Made by a program: the position numbers and the translations under genes. Below the pieces are notes generated by a model. The model ran no database searches and had not been told where the DNA came from. It saw only the letters and a program-made list of their open reading frames with translations. From contig CALVEZ010000007.1 in the NCBI GenBank assembly GCA_944326695.1, positions 1 to 64,000 on the forward strand: a DNA stretch of 64,000 bases, given 5' to 3'. Within the stretch, counting starts at the first letter, position 1, and every line of letters begins with the position of its first letter. Below, piece by piece: positions 34,027 to 41,454 of this stretch. This DNA comes from Candidatus Bilophila faecipullorum. Its GTDB lineage: Bacteria; Desulfobacterota; Desulfovibrionia; Desulfovibrionales; Desulfovibrionaceae.

Positions 34027-34722
34027 CTATGCGGCATATTTCCACCAGATTTTTCGTTGCGAGTTCCAGTGAAAACCTGCCGCCGAAAGCTGTTCCTTTT
34101 TCTCTGCCGTATTTCCCGTGGCGAGAATGCACTCCCGACCGTCTTGTGCCGGTACGATTTGGTATGAAATTCCATCCAGATGAGGCAAGGTTGAAAGTCC
34201 GCCTGACGCTCGATTTGAGGCGGGTGAAATCTTTTTTGCTTGTCCTGAATCATCCTGAACCGTTTCGCCTTTCTGTGGGGCGCTTATGGCGTTTTTCTGT
34301 TTCTGAGGTCTATTCAGCTTGTCTGGGTTGAACTCTCCATCCGTATCTTCCTCCGTAACAATGCCGAGCATGGCTGAAAGCGCATAACGGCGCATGTAGG
34401 TCATACTGATACCCACTCCCTGAGGATCAGGCTTGGGCAGGGGAACTACCGCAAGGCTCGACTGCCATTGTCCTGACTCCGCGTGGGTGAGTTTGGTGAC
34501 CAACCCGAGATATCCCGATTCGGCAGGGACCGGATACTGACAAAGCCATATGCCATTCGAGAGTAGCGCATCACGGCATGAGTCCATAACACTGTTGAGG
34601 GTGGCGTACTTGCTTCTGGTGAAAGGGTTATTGGCATCCTTCAATGCGGGCTGAAGTTGTCGTTGAACCTTGAGAAGTGCTTGAGCCAGTTCACGTATCT
34701 GATCCGAACAAAACGATTCCAT
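34027..34722 (-). CDS. ERF-family single-strand annealing protein
   Basis: A 231-residue ERF-type recombinase. The N-terminal 125 residues hold the family core (ALKDANNPFTRSKYATLNSV, GIWLCQYPV, SMTYMRRYALSAMLGIVTEEDTDGE). The C-terminal part has a low-complexity linker and a final IPDxVPAQ-like small domain ending FHWNSQRKIWWKYAA. It binds single-stranded DNA and anneals complementary strands. ATG at 34722 has AGGAGGAA; the frame is open to 34755. Confidence 0.86.
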   Translation of the reverse strand: MESFCSDQIRELAQALLKVQRQLQPALKDANNPFTRSKYATLNSVMDSCRDALLSNGIWLCQYPVPAESGYLGLVTKLTHAESGQWQSSLAVVPLPKPDPQGVGISMTYMRRYALSAMLGIVTEEDTDGEFNPDKLNRPQKQKNAISAPQKGETVQDDSGQAKKISPASNRASGGLSTLPHLDGISYQIVPAQDGRECILATGNTAEKKEQLSAAGFHWNSQRKIWWKYAA

Positions 34723-34740
34723 GTGTTCCTCCTGAACATG

Positions 34741-34777
34741 AAAAGACCTGTCCAAGAGTTCCCGAACAGGTCTTTTT
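34741..34777. terminator. Hairpin upstream of the ERF gene
   Basis: AAGACCTGT (34743-34751) pairs with ACAGGTCTT (34766-34774), with T runs at both ends, so it could work on either strand. It lies between the ERF start and the 34778-35009 gap. Confidence 0.6.
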
Positions 34778-34860
34778 CAAGAAAAAGCTGTCAATTCAAT
34801 GTGGTAATATATATCTAAAGCTGCATCACAAACAGAAGATTCTTTTTTGAAGATGGCACT

Positions 34861-34897
34861 GACATCCTTCTCCGACTTCAGGCGGGGGAGGATGTCA
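34861..34897. repeat. Hairpin repeat, copy 1
   Basis: A 37-bp sequence beginning GACATCC and ending GGATGTCA, with an inner CCGAC-TTCAG-GCGG fold. Copy 2 at 38282-38318 is the same except for two or three bases and has the same orientation. The form resembles subterminal hairpins of IS200/IS605-type elements, but no transposase or TnpB is present. Confidence 0.65.
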
Positions 34898-34960
34898 AGG
34901 GGTCGCTCGTCGCTATTGTATCGGCTGAGGAGGTCAAGGGACATTAATGCTATTACATCT

Positions 34961-35011
34961 AATTAAAACAGGTAATCCCTCAGCAAAGCTGGGGGATTAC
35001 CTGTTTTAATT
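34961..35011. terminator. Perfect 19-bp inverted repeat, bidirectional terminator
   Basis: Arms 34961-34979 and 34993-35011 are perfect complements; the outer ends are AATTAAAAC and GTTTTAATT. The right arm reaches the stop of the HTH gene, so on the reverse strand it would end that mRNA. Confidence 0.7.
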
Positions 35012-35354
35012 ATTTTCTGAGGATACTGACGAAATGGGAAATCAGGCTGATAACTTCTTCCTGCTTTTCTGCCGGAAGCGGGCTGATGAGGTCGGCAATG
35101 CTGTCAGCTCGTGCTCTCAACGAATCACTTTTTTCCCGAAAAAGTTCCGCAACGCTACACTCCAAAATCTTCGCCATTTCTTCAATCCGATTGAACCGGG
35201 GGGCGACATACCCGTTTTCGATGCGTGACAGAGCATCTGGGGCCATGTCCAGACGATTGGCGAGTTCGATTTGTGTCATCCCCAAAACTTTCCGTCTCTC
35301 AACGATGGATTTTCCAAGTATTTTAGCCAGTCGCTGTACTTCCCGTTCCGCCAC
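35010..35354 (-). CDS. XRE-family HTH regulator
   Basis: A 114-residue regulator with an XRE helix-turn-helix (about 22-75: MTQIELANRLDMAPDALSRIENG, then RFNRIEEMAKILECSVAELF). The C-terminal 35 residues (ISPLPAEKQEEVISLISHFVSIL) could dimerize. GTG at 35354 with AAGGAGTGCACT is better than an ATG at 35417 with no ribosome site. It is divergent from the AT-rich YaaW cassette and may repress it. Confidence 0.8.
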   Translation of the reverse strand: MAEREVQRLAKILGKSIVERRKVLGMTQIELANRLDMAPDALSRIENGYVAPRFNRIEEMAKILECSVAELFREKSDSLRARADSIADLISPLPAEKQEEVISLISHFVSILRK

Positions 35355-35505
35355 AGTGCACTCCTTTTTTGATGCAAAGAAGGTACGGCACGGGGAGAAA
35401 CACTTGAAAGTGGACAAAATCTAATGTAGGATTATATAAAATTAAAATATTAATTAAAATCAATAAGATATAAGAATGCTCTTATTTTTAAAAAGGATAA
35501 TGGAG

Positions 35506-36240
35506 ATGAGCTATAGAAATGATGAAGATTTAAATTTTCTTAGTGAGCTTTCCAATGAAGAGCTAGAACCATTACTGAACTTATTAATCTTTGATAAGGA
35601 TAATAAGAAAAGATTTACAGAGCAAATAACCTCTGATGTTCGTTATATAAAAAATACACCGAATCATTTCGCCTATTGGGATTTGATAGCGGAAGAGTAT
35701 CAAAAATTTGGTGCCAATTCTATTGTTTCACTTTTTAGAAAAGGTAAAGGGGTCACATATAAAGAGATTCTTTGTGATGTGTGTGACAAGATAAAAGTTA
35801 ACTATAATAAAAAATCGAAAACTGAAGACATTGAAAGATTTTTGCTACAAAAAATATTGGTAGAATCAATAAATAAAATGTCTACAGATCAGATTAAAGA
35901 AATATCTGATACATTAGAATTGAATCTTGTTCAATATACTCGTGAAACAGCTATTCTAGCACTTAATCGTGCTATAAATAACAGTGTACTTATATTTCAA
36001 AGTTTTGCAATCATAATTTTTGACTCTATAATCGGAAAAATATTATCGCGTGGCGGAGTAATTGTTGCGACAAATACATTTGCAAGCAGACTTTTACTAT
36101 TCGCTGGTCCAATAAGTTTATGCCTCTCAAGTGTATGGACAATATTAGATATAGCTGGTCCTGCGTATAGAGTCGTTATACCTGCAACTGTTATGATTGC
36201 CTGCTTGAGACAGATACATAATCAAAAAAATGTAAATTGA
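35506..36240 (+). CDS. YaaW/UPF0174-family protein, copy 1
   Basis: A 244-residue protein matching E. coli YaaW (UPF0174, DUF3944) in plan: NDEDLNFLSELSNEELEPLL start, YWDLIAEEYQKFGANSIVSLFRKGKGVTYKEIL core, and a C-terminal ending AGPAYRVVIPATVMIACLRQ. About residues 165-225 are hydrophobic and could insert in membrane. Function unknown in the family. ATG at 35506 agrees with the family start and has AAAAGGA eight bases before it. Strongly AT-rich. The first half is nearly identical to copy 2. Confidence 0.82.
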   Translation: MSYRNDEDLNFLSELSNEELEPLLNLLIFDKDNKKRFTEQITSDVRYIKNTPNHFAYWDLIAEEYQKFGANSIVSLFRKGKGVTYKEILCDVCDKIKVNYNKKSKTEDIERFLLQKILVESINKMSTDQIKEISDTLELNLVQYTRETAILALNRAINNSVLIFQSFAIIIFDSIIGKILSRGGVIVATNTFASRLLLFAGPISLCLSSVWTILDIAGPAYRVVIPATVMIACLRQIHNQKNVN

Positions 36241-36300
36241 ATTTTATTTAAATATCAGTAGATTATGAACATCAACTTATTTTTAAAAAGGATAATGGAG

Positions 36301-36996
36301 ATGAGCTATAGAAATGATGAAGATTTAAATTTTCTTAGTGAGCTTTCCAATGAAGAGCTAGAGCCATTACTGGACTTATTGATGTTCGATAAGGATAATA
36401 AGAAAAGATTTACAGAACAAATAACCTCTGATGTTCGTTATATAAAAAATACACCGAATCATTCCGCCTATTGGGATTTGATAGCGGAAGAGTATCAAAG
36501 ATTTGGTGCCAATTCTATTGTTTCACTTTTTAGAAAAGGTAATGGGGTCACATATAAAGAGATTCTTTGCGATGTGTGTGATAAAATGAAAGTTAACTAT
36601 AATAAAAAATCGAAAACTGAAGACATTGAAAGATTCTTGCTACAAAAGATATTGGTAGAATCAATAAATAAAATGCCTATAGAACAGATTAAAGAAATAT
36701 CTAACCTATTAGAATTAAGTATTAGTCAATATACTCACGAAGCTCTCGTGATAGCACTTCAACTTTCACTGCGTAATAATCTATTTCTATACAGACAATT
36801 TGCTATTATAACTTTTGATTCCATAATTGGATATGGATCAATGACTGTAACAAATGTATTTGCAAGTAGACTTTTATCTATTTTTGCAGGACCAATAGGA
36901 TTATGTATTACAGGTGCATGGACCATATTAGATATAGCTGGACCTGCATACAGGGTGACTATACCTTCAACAATTATGATTGCCTGTTTGAGGTAG
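36301..36996 (+). CDS. YaaW/UPF0174-family protein, copy 2
   Basis: A 231-residue paralog of the preceding gene. Residues 1-125 differ at only about seven positions, and even the upstream ribosome-site region is duplicated, but beyond residue 130 identity falls to roughly half. The C-terminus keeps the AGPAYRVTIPSTIMIACLR ending. The pattern suggests tandem duplication with a diversified membrane half, or gene conversion of the first half. The 36997-37213 gap shows no gene. Confidence 0.82.
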   Translation: MSYRNDEDLNFLSELSNEELEPLLDLLMFDKDNKKRFTEQITSDVRYIKNTPNHSAYWDLIAEEYQRFGANSIVSLFRKGNGVTYKEILCDVCDKMKVNYNKKSKTEDIERFLLQKILVESINKMPIEQIKEISNLLELSISQYTHEALVIALQLSLRNNLFLYRQFAIITFDSIIGYGSMTVTNVFASRLLSIFAGPIGLCITGAWTILDIAGPAYRVTIPSTIMIACLR

Positions 36997-37213
36997 ATAC
37001 ATAATCAAAAAATATAGATAATACCTCACTTATTCTAAACGAAAGCAGAACAGACCGTCTGTCATGTCACAAACAGCATGAAGTTTGGAATCCAGATATC
37101 GTTTCACCCTGTGAAATATGAAAAAATTATTTTTGACCAAACTTGCTATCATGCTGTGAGCCTTGGAGTAAACAGTAAGAAAAACCATTCTATAATGAAT
37201 ATAAGGTAGTTAT

Positions 37214-37585
37214 ATGAAAATACATTTTTTTGATAAAGAAATATTTAGTAATGAAGATGGCGAGATTAAATTTCTCCCTGCAAATCTGCCAACTATATAT
37301 GGAGAACCAACAGAGAATCAATTAGATGATTTTATTTCCAATCGAAAAAGTTTCAAAATTACTGATCTTCAAGAAACAGGATATTGGGCAGAAAAAATTG
37401 AAAAGAAGATCGAAGAATATGGATTAAAAGTAAGAAACTATACAAGTTTCAGGTCTATACTTGGATTTACAGGTATTGGTGCCATTCCTATTGCAATACA
37501 TAATTTAGCCACTTGGAATCCTGATTATTTAGTTTGCAAGGAACGTTTATCAGGAAATGTTTTAGTTATTTATAGACCTAAATAA
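37214..37585 (+). CDS. AT-rich cassette protein of unknown function
   Basis: A 123-residue protein with a soluble N-terminal 80 residues and a moderately hydrophobic segment (SILGFTGIGAIPIAIHNLA, about 82-101), then a short beta-like tail. No family recognized. A weak ribosome site (AAGGTAG) precedes the ATG. It lies in the same orientation as the YaaW genes and the next membrane protein, so a joint role is possible. Confidence 0.65.
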   Translation: MKIHFFDKEIFSNEDGEIKFLPANLPTIYGEPTENQLDDFISNRKSFKITDLQETGYWAEKIEKKIEEYGLKVRNYTSFRSILGFTGIGAIPIAIHNLATWNPDYLVCKERLSGNVLVIYRPK

Positions 37586-37688
37586 TACTTTATATTAATA
37601 TATTATATATTGATATCTTTTTTAAAAATTAAAAATTAAATTACCTATCGCATTCTAAGTAATAAGATAAATTATTGGAGATTTTTGT

Positions 37689-38204
37689 ATGAGTAAAAAA
37701 TTTGAAAATATTGAATCCCTTAAACCTGTTGCAACCATAGTTGCAGAAGCAGGTGCTGCAATTAATGATCCAACTAGAACTATAGAGACTAGCTCTATAC
37801 CTGAAATTCTTGGTGCCGGACTTGGAGCAAGTGCTGGAGCTGCTGCAAGTTTTGGAGCTCTTTGGGCATTGGGTACAGCAGGATTAAGTGCGGCCGGAAT
37901 TACTTCAGGTCTTGCAACTGCTGGAGCTCTCGTAGGAGGAGGGATGGTAGCGGGAATTGGTGTACTCGCCGCTCCAATAGCAATTTTAGCTACCATTGGA
38001 TACGGAATATTTTCTAGCCGAAGGCATAAGCAGCTTATACAGGCAAAACAGTATCTATATGAAGAGGTAATAAAAAAACATAATCGTATACTAAAAGAAC
38101 TTGAAAACCGTGCTAATCTTCAAGAAGATCGTATTGAATATCTTCAAAGCCTACTGGTATATCTCACGAGAGCTAGGAAAGATTTGGGAGATGATTTAGC
38201 CTAA
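37689..38204 (+). CDS. Gly/Ala-rich membrane protein with coiled-coil tail
   Basis: A 171-residue protein. Residues about 40-112 are almost all Gly, Ala, Leu, Ile and Val with GxxxG spacing (glycine-zipper type), enough for two or three membrane helices. The last 55 residues form a charged coiled coil. This is the look of a pore-forming or membrane-active protein such as an effector, but no family is recognized. The ribosome site is GGAG six bases before ATG. It ends the AT-rich cassette. Confidence 0.68.
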   Translation: MSKKFENIESLKPVATIVAEAGAAINDPTRTIETSSIPEILGAGLGASAGAAASFGALWALGTAGLSAAGITSGLATAGALVGGGMVAGIGVLAAPIAILATIGYGIFSSRRHKQLIQAKQYLYEEVIKKHNRILKELENRANLQEDRIEYLQSLLVYLTRARKDLGDDLA

Positions 38205-38281
38205 GAATATAAAATATTATCAGATAAGATAAAAATAATATCCTAGCTAGAAAATAGCACATTGAAAAAGATTAGAGATTT

Positions 38282-38318
38282 GACATCCTCTCCCGACTTC
38301 AGGCGGGGGAGGATGTCA
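38282..38318. repeat. Hairpin repeat, copy 2
   Basis: Direct copy of the 34861-34897 hairpin, 3.4 kb away. It is followed on the forward strand by CTTTTTT, so it can serve as terminator for the cassette. It overlaps the stop of the reverse-strand gene at 38316. Confidence 0.65.
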
Positions 38319-39128
38319 CTTTTTTACGATCTTCTCACTCGTATTGTCCATTCTGTACTGCGTGATGGTTCCATCTATGATGTGCTGGTACACTACAACA
38401 GCAGTGTTCATATCTTCCTTGATGATGTTGTCCACGAGACAAAGCAGGCCATTGAGGATAAAGACATGCACGACTTTCACATTAGATTCCTGTACAATCC
38501 CCTCCTTCATCACCATTTTGGTTGGCAATACCTTGTGGATATCCTGAAAGAATTTTTCGTAGCGGAAAAAGTCCTCACAGGGCTTGCGTGAGGCGATTTC
38601 GTCAGGCAGTTCCTTGTCCTTCTTCTGGGATACATGCTTTACGGCATAGATGGACGTGTCAATGTCATCCAGCAGATCAAGATCGTCATCGTCAAAAATG
38701 TCTGACAGGGATTTGACGTTGCTTTCAGTATAGGCTTCTTCTTTTTCAGGTTCCGGGATTTTTGCTGCAACGGAAGACTTCAGTAACCCGACAGAGTCAA
38801 GGTGGATGACCCTGGCTCTGAGTTCAGGCCGTGTCCTATATCCCATGAGCTGCCAGTAGAGCGTTTTTTCATCAGGGTTGCTCTGGTCTGGCTCGCGGTG
38901 GTTTCTCTTATAAAAATCAACGAGATTCAGAAAGACCGTGATTGCCGAATCCTCTTTCTGTGCCGTTTTCGGTTTACTGGCTATGCCGTCAAGAAGTCCC
39001 AGTTCGCCCTCTTCATGGAGGGTGTCATCAACGCTCTTGCTCCATCTGTTTTTTCGGATCGTAATTTCATGCAGATACCATTTACTGGGCTTGCGACTGC
39101 ATCTGCTGGGCTTTCTTGTTTCTGACAT
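38316..39128 (-). CDS. GIY-YIG-associated protein lacking the nuclease domain
   Basis: A 270-residue protein that resembles the N-terminal part of large GIY-YIG nuclease-family proteins: a DLDLLDDID acidic block, then ELPDEIASRKPCEDFFRYEKFF, then a beta-rich domain with VFILNGLLCLVDN. In those relatives a GIY-YIG domain should follow; here the gene ends about where it should begin, right at the hairpin repeat. It may be truncated by an insertion or be a stand-alone form. Start at 39128 overlaps the upstream gene. Confidence 0.6.
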   Translation of the reverse strand: MSETRKPSRCSRKPSKWYLHEITIRKNRWSKSVDDTLHEEGELGLLDGIASKPKTAQKEDSAITVFLNLVDFYKRNHREPDQSNPDEKTLYWQLMGYRTRPELRARVIHLDSVGLLKSSVAAKIPEPEKEEAYTESNVKSLSDIFDDDDLDLLDDIDTSIYAVKHVSQKKDKELPDEIASRKPCEDFFRYEKFFQDIHKVLPTKMVMKEGIVQESNVKVVHVFILNGLLCLVDNIIKEDMNTAVVVYQHIIDGTITQYRMDNTSEKIVKK

Positions 39129-39411
39129 AGGCCAGCACCTCAGCCAAACGCCTTTCATAGGCATCATTGGCGTTCAGGGACGGAGTAACGCTGTATTCAC
39201 GTTTGAAGGCCTTCACATTTTCCCACAACAAAACGGCTTCTTCATCTGTCACAGTGCTTCTGATTGTGGCTACCTGATCTTGAATGGTCTTGAGCATGGC
39301 TGCATTGACCGACTTGGAGAGGATTTCATACGCGCCCTGAAACGGGTTGATGCTGTCGATCAAGTCAATATTCAAGTTGTCAATGTCGATGAGTTTGTTT
39401 CCAATATTCAA
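39082..39411 (-). CDS. Small helical protein of unknown function
   Basis: A 109-residue, mostly helical protein starting at TTG with AAAAGGA upstream; an ATG just before it reaches a stop after four codons. It overlaps the next gene by 47 bp, suggesting coupled translation. No family recognized. Confidence 0.58.
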   Translation of the reverse strand: MNIGNKLIDIDNLNIDLIDSINPFQGAYEILSKSVNAAMLKTIQDQVATIRSTVTDEEAVLLWENVKAFKREYSVTPSLNANDAYERRLAEVLAYVRNKKAQQMQSQAQ

Positions 39412-39761
39412 AAATTCCTTTTCATGTAACTCACTAAAAAATATTTTTCTCTCTGAAAAGAGAGATATCTTTTAAATAAATCCGCCATATTTTTAATCAC
39501 ATAATATACCCGATTCAACATGACGAGTCATAATATGACTGCACAGTTAATAGGTATAATTGCTATAACTATTGTCTAGGTCTGATTGTATTACTAAAAA
39601 TATAAAATAACAAAAAACAACTCAAATAAATAAGACAAAAAGAATAATGAATTATAATCAAAAACTTTAAACTTTTATATGAAACAATAAATTGAGTTAG
39701 ATAACAAATTTTATTTTTAACATATCATCATGAAAATATGAACAATCAAAAAGGAGTTTTC
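39412..39761. other. AT-rich gap, possible replication or regulatory region
   Basis: About 350 bp with very low GC, no gene, and the palindrome ATGACGAGTCAT near 39518. It precedes an inovirus Gp2-like gene, so it could contain promoters for the divergent genes or a replication origin. No iterons were seen. Confidence 0.35.
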
Positions 39762-40391
39762 ATGATAAAAGAGGTTACATTTGAAGACATCTTTGATGGA
39801 TTGCAAATCCTTCCTTCAAGAGATGAAACAGAAGTCAAGTTCATTGACATTTTAAACAAGCAAAAAGAACTCATGGAATTTGCTTTAGCAAATCATAGCA
39901 AAGTCATGCAAGTTCGTTTTGATCTTCATTACCCATCTGATGGTTCTATTCTTTCTTCTCCTGAACACATATCTGATTTCAGTTATAACCTTTCACGAAG
40001 GTTAAAACGAATGGTCATAGCAACTCATAGAGTTGCTCCTCTCTATCTTTGGGTCAGAGAGATTCATGACTCTTCTTTTCCTCATTACCATTTTCTTCTT
40101 TGGATCAATGCAAATGCCATAAAGAATAGATTTACTGTATTCGATATAGCAAATAAACTCTGGAAAAACACTTTAAAAACAAATGAAGAAGGACTTGTTC
40201 ATTATTGTTTGAATAAAAGAAGAGAACCTGAATATGACAATGGAATTGTCATAGATAAAAATAAAGAAGACTTCTCCACAAAAAGAGATGTAGCGTTTCG
40301 TTCTGGAAGCTATCTTGCCAAAACATTCAGCAAAGATGGTCTTGATAGACATGCATGGAGATACGGATATTCAAGACTTCCTAGATGCTAA
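39762..40391 (+). CDS. Inovirus Gp2/YagK-YfjJ-like protein
   Basis: A 209-residue protein resembling the YagK/YfjJ C-terminal domain family, also called inovirus-type Gp2. Marks are VMQVRFDLHYPSDGS, YLWVREIHDSSFPHYHFLLWINA (a histidine pair as in HUH-like Rep proteins), GLVHYCLNKR and FRSGSYLAKTFSKDG. Relatives are thought to start rolling-circle-like replication of phages and satellites. ATG at 39762 has AAGGAGTTTTC; the frame opens at 39738. Confidence 0.78.
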   Translation: MIKEVTFEDIFDGLQILPSRDETEVKFIDILNKQKELMEFALANHSKVMQVRFDLHYPSDGSILSSPEHISDFSYNLSRRLKRMVIATHRVAPLYLWVREIHDSSFPHYHFLLWINANAIKNRFTVFDIANKLWKNTLKTNEEGLVHYCLNKRREPEYDNGIVIDKNKEDFSTKRDVAFRSGSYLAKTFSKDGLDRHAWRYGYSRLPRC

Positions 40392-40406
40392 AAAAGGAGA
40401 AAACTC

Positions 40407-40700
40407 ATGTTTGGAGATGAAATATTCTTTGATCAATTGCGTAAGGAACTGCCTCCTGTTTTTACAAGAGAATTTGCTTCTGAAAAGATTGGAAGAATCT
40501 TTTCTGCTAAGAGCATGTCAAATGCGGATGCGCTTGGTATTGGTCCTTCTGTGAAAGTCAGGATCGGCAAGAAAATTGGATATGAAAGAGACTCCTTTAT
40601 TCAATGGCTACAAGGTAAAATGAAGCGTAATGATCATCATGTAAAAAAAGAAAATAATATTTATTATATGCCTGATTCAACATCATTCAGAATGTTTTGA
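40407..40700 (+). CDS. HTH DNA-binding protein, AlpA/excisionase-like
   Basis: A 97-residue protein with a winged-HTH-like core (KIGRIFSAKSMSNADALGIGP, RIGKKIGYERDSFIQWLQG). This is the plan of AlpA-type regulators or recombination directionality factors. It lies 15 bp after the Gp2-like gene with AAAGGAGAAA. Confidence 0.65.
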   Translation: MFGDEIFFDQLRKELPPVFTREFASEKIGRIFSAKSMSNADALGIGPSVKVRIGKKIGYERDSFIQWLQGKMKRNDHHVKKENNIYYMPDSTSFRMF

Positions 40701-40750
40701 TTTGAACTAGAAGATGTATTTTTATAACTCTTTTACAGGATAAATTTCCT

Positions 40751-41206
40751 ATGAATACTTTGGAGATAATTTCCGTTCATGTACTTCAGCTTCCCAATGA
40801 TAAAAATGGAAGGACTGCAATTGTATCTGCAAGTATGGTCATGCCAGATGGAAGAATTATAAGTGATGTTTGTTCCGTATCGCCTCGTTCTCCTTTTGAA
40901 AATGAAGATACTCTTGAAATCGCCAAAAATAGGGTTATAAATACTGTCAAGCAAAAAGCTAAACCTTATATCCAAAACCATCAAAACATCTCTCAAAATG
41001 CCACTCAGGACGATAAGAGCAAATTCAAGGGAGGAGGGGACAAGCCTGCCAGCCGTAACCAACTGGCCCTGATTCGCAACAAGGCTCAGGAACGGGGGAA
41101 AAATCCAGAGGAGCTTGCTGCTTCCCGCTTTGGCAAACGCCTACAAGACCTCAAGGGATGGGAGGCTGATAGCCTCATCAAAGAACTCCTTACAAAGACA
41201 CGCTAG
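40751..41206 (+). CDS. Small protein with replication-type C-terminal domain
   Basis: A 151-residue protein. The first 90 residues are beta-rich and of unknown family. The last 50 (ASRNQLALIRNKAQERGKNPEELAASRFG, then L...EADSLIKELL) form a small helical domain often seen at the end of phage and plasmid recombination or single-strand-binding-linked proteins. Third gene of the forward operon; a terminator follows. Confidence 0.58.
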   Translation: MNTLEIISVHVLQLPNDKNGRTAIVSASMVMPDGRIISDVCSVSPRSPFENEDTLEIAKNRVINTVKQKAKPYIQNHQNISQNATQDDKSKFKGGGDKPASRNQLALIRNKAQERGKNPEELAASRFGKRLQDLKGWEADSLIKELLTKTR

Positions 41207-41214
41207 TCCGACAG

Positions 41215-41247
41215 AAGGGTATCCGAATACCATCGGATACCCTTTTT
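41215..41247 (+). terminator. Rho-independent terminator
   Basis: Perfect 12-bp stem (41215-41226 with 41233-41244), loop ATACCA, then TTT. Confidence 0.82.
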
Positions 41248-41273
41248 CTCAACTATTTGCCCAATACACCATA

Positions 41274-41302
41274 TTGGCAGCACAACCCATTTCGCGTATA
41301 TT
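41274..41302 (+). promoter_or_regulatory. Predicted promoter of the ATPase-DUF4276 pair
   Basis: TTGGCA (41274-41279), 17-nt spacer, TATATT (41297-41302). It gives a leader of about 145 nt before the ATPase start. Confidence 0.65.
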
Positions 41303-41454
41303 TCTAGAGAGGTTGCATCAGCCTTTGCTTTTTTAAGGGAATATCGAGTGCGAACGCAGGATTCAGGACTTCACCAATTTTGGGGAGCGAATACATCAGT
41401 ACGGAAGCCCACTCCCTGTAGCATATAGGATGTACTCCAGACAAGGAACCTCAC

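Noticed and set aside
34861..38318. CRISPR array from repeated hairpins
   Set aside because: Only two copies, 3.4 kb apart; no regular spacers and no cas genes. The Cas4-like nuclease stands with an ERF gene, not cas1/cas2.
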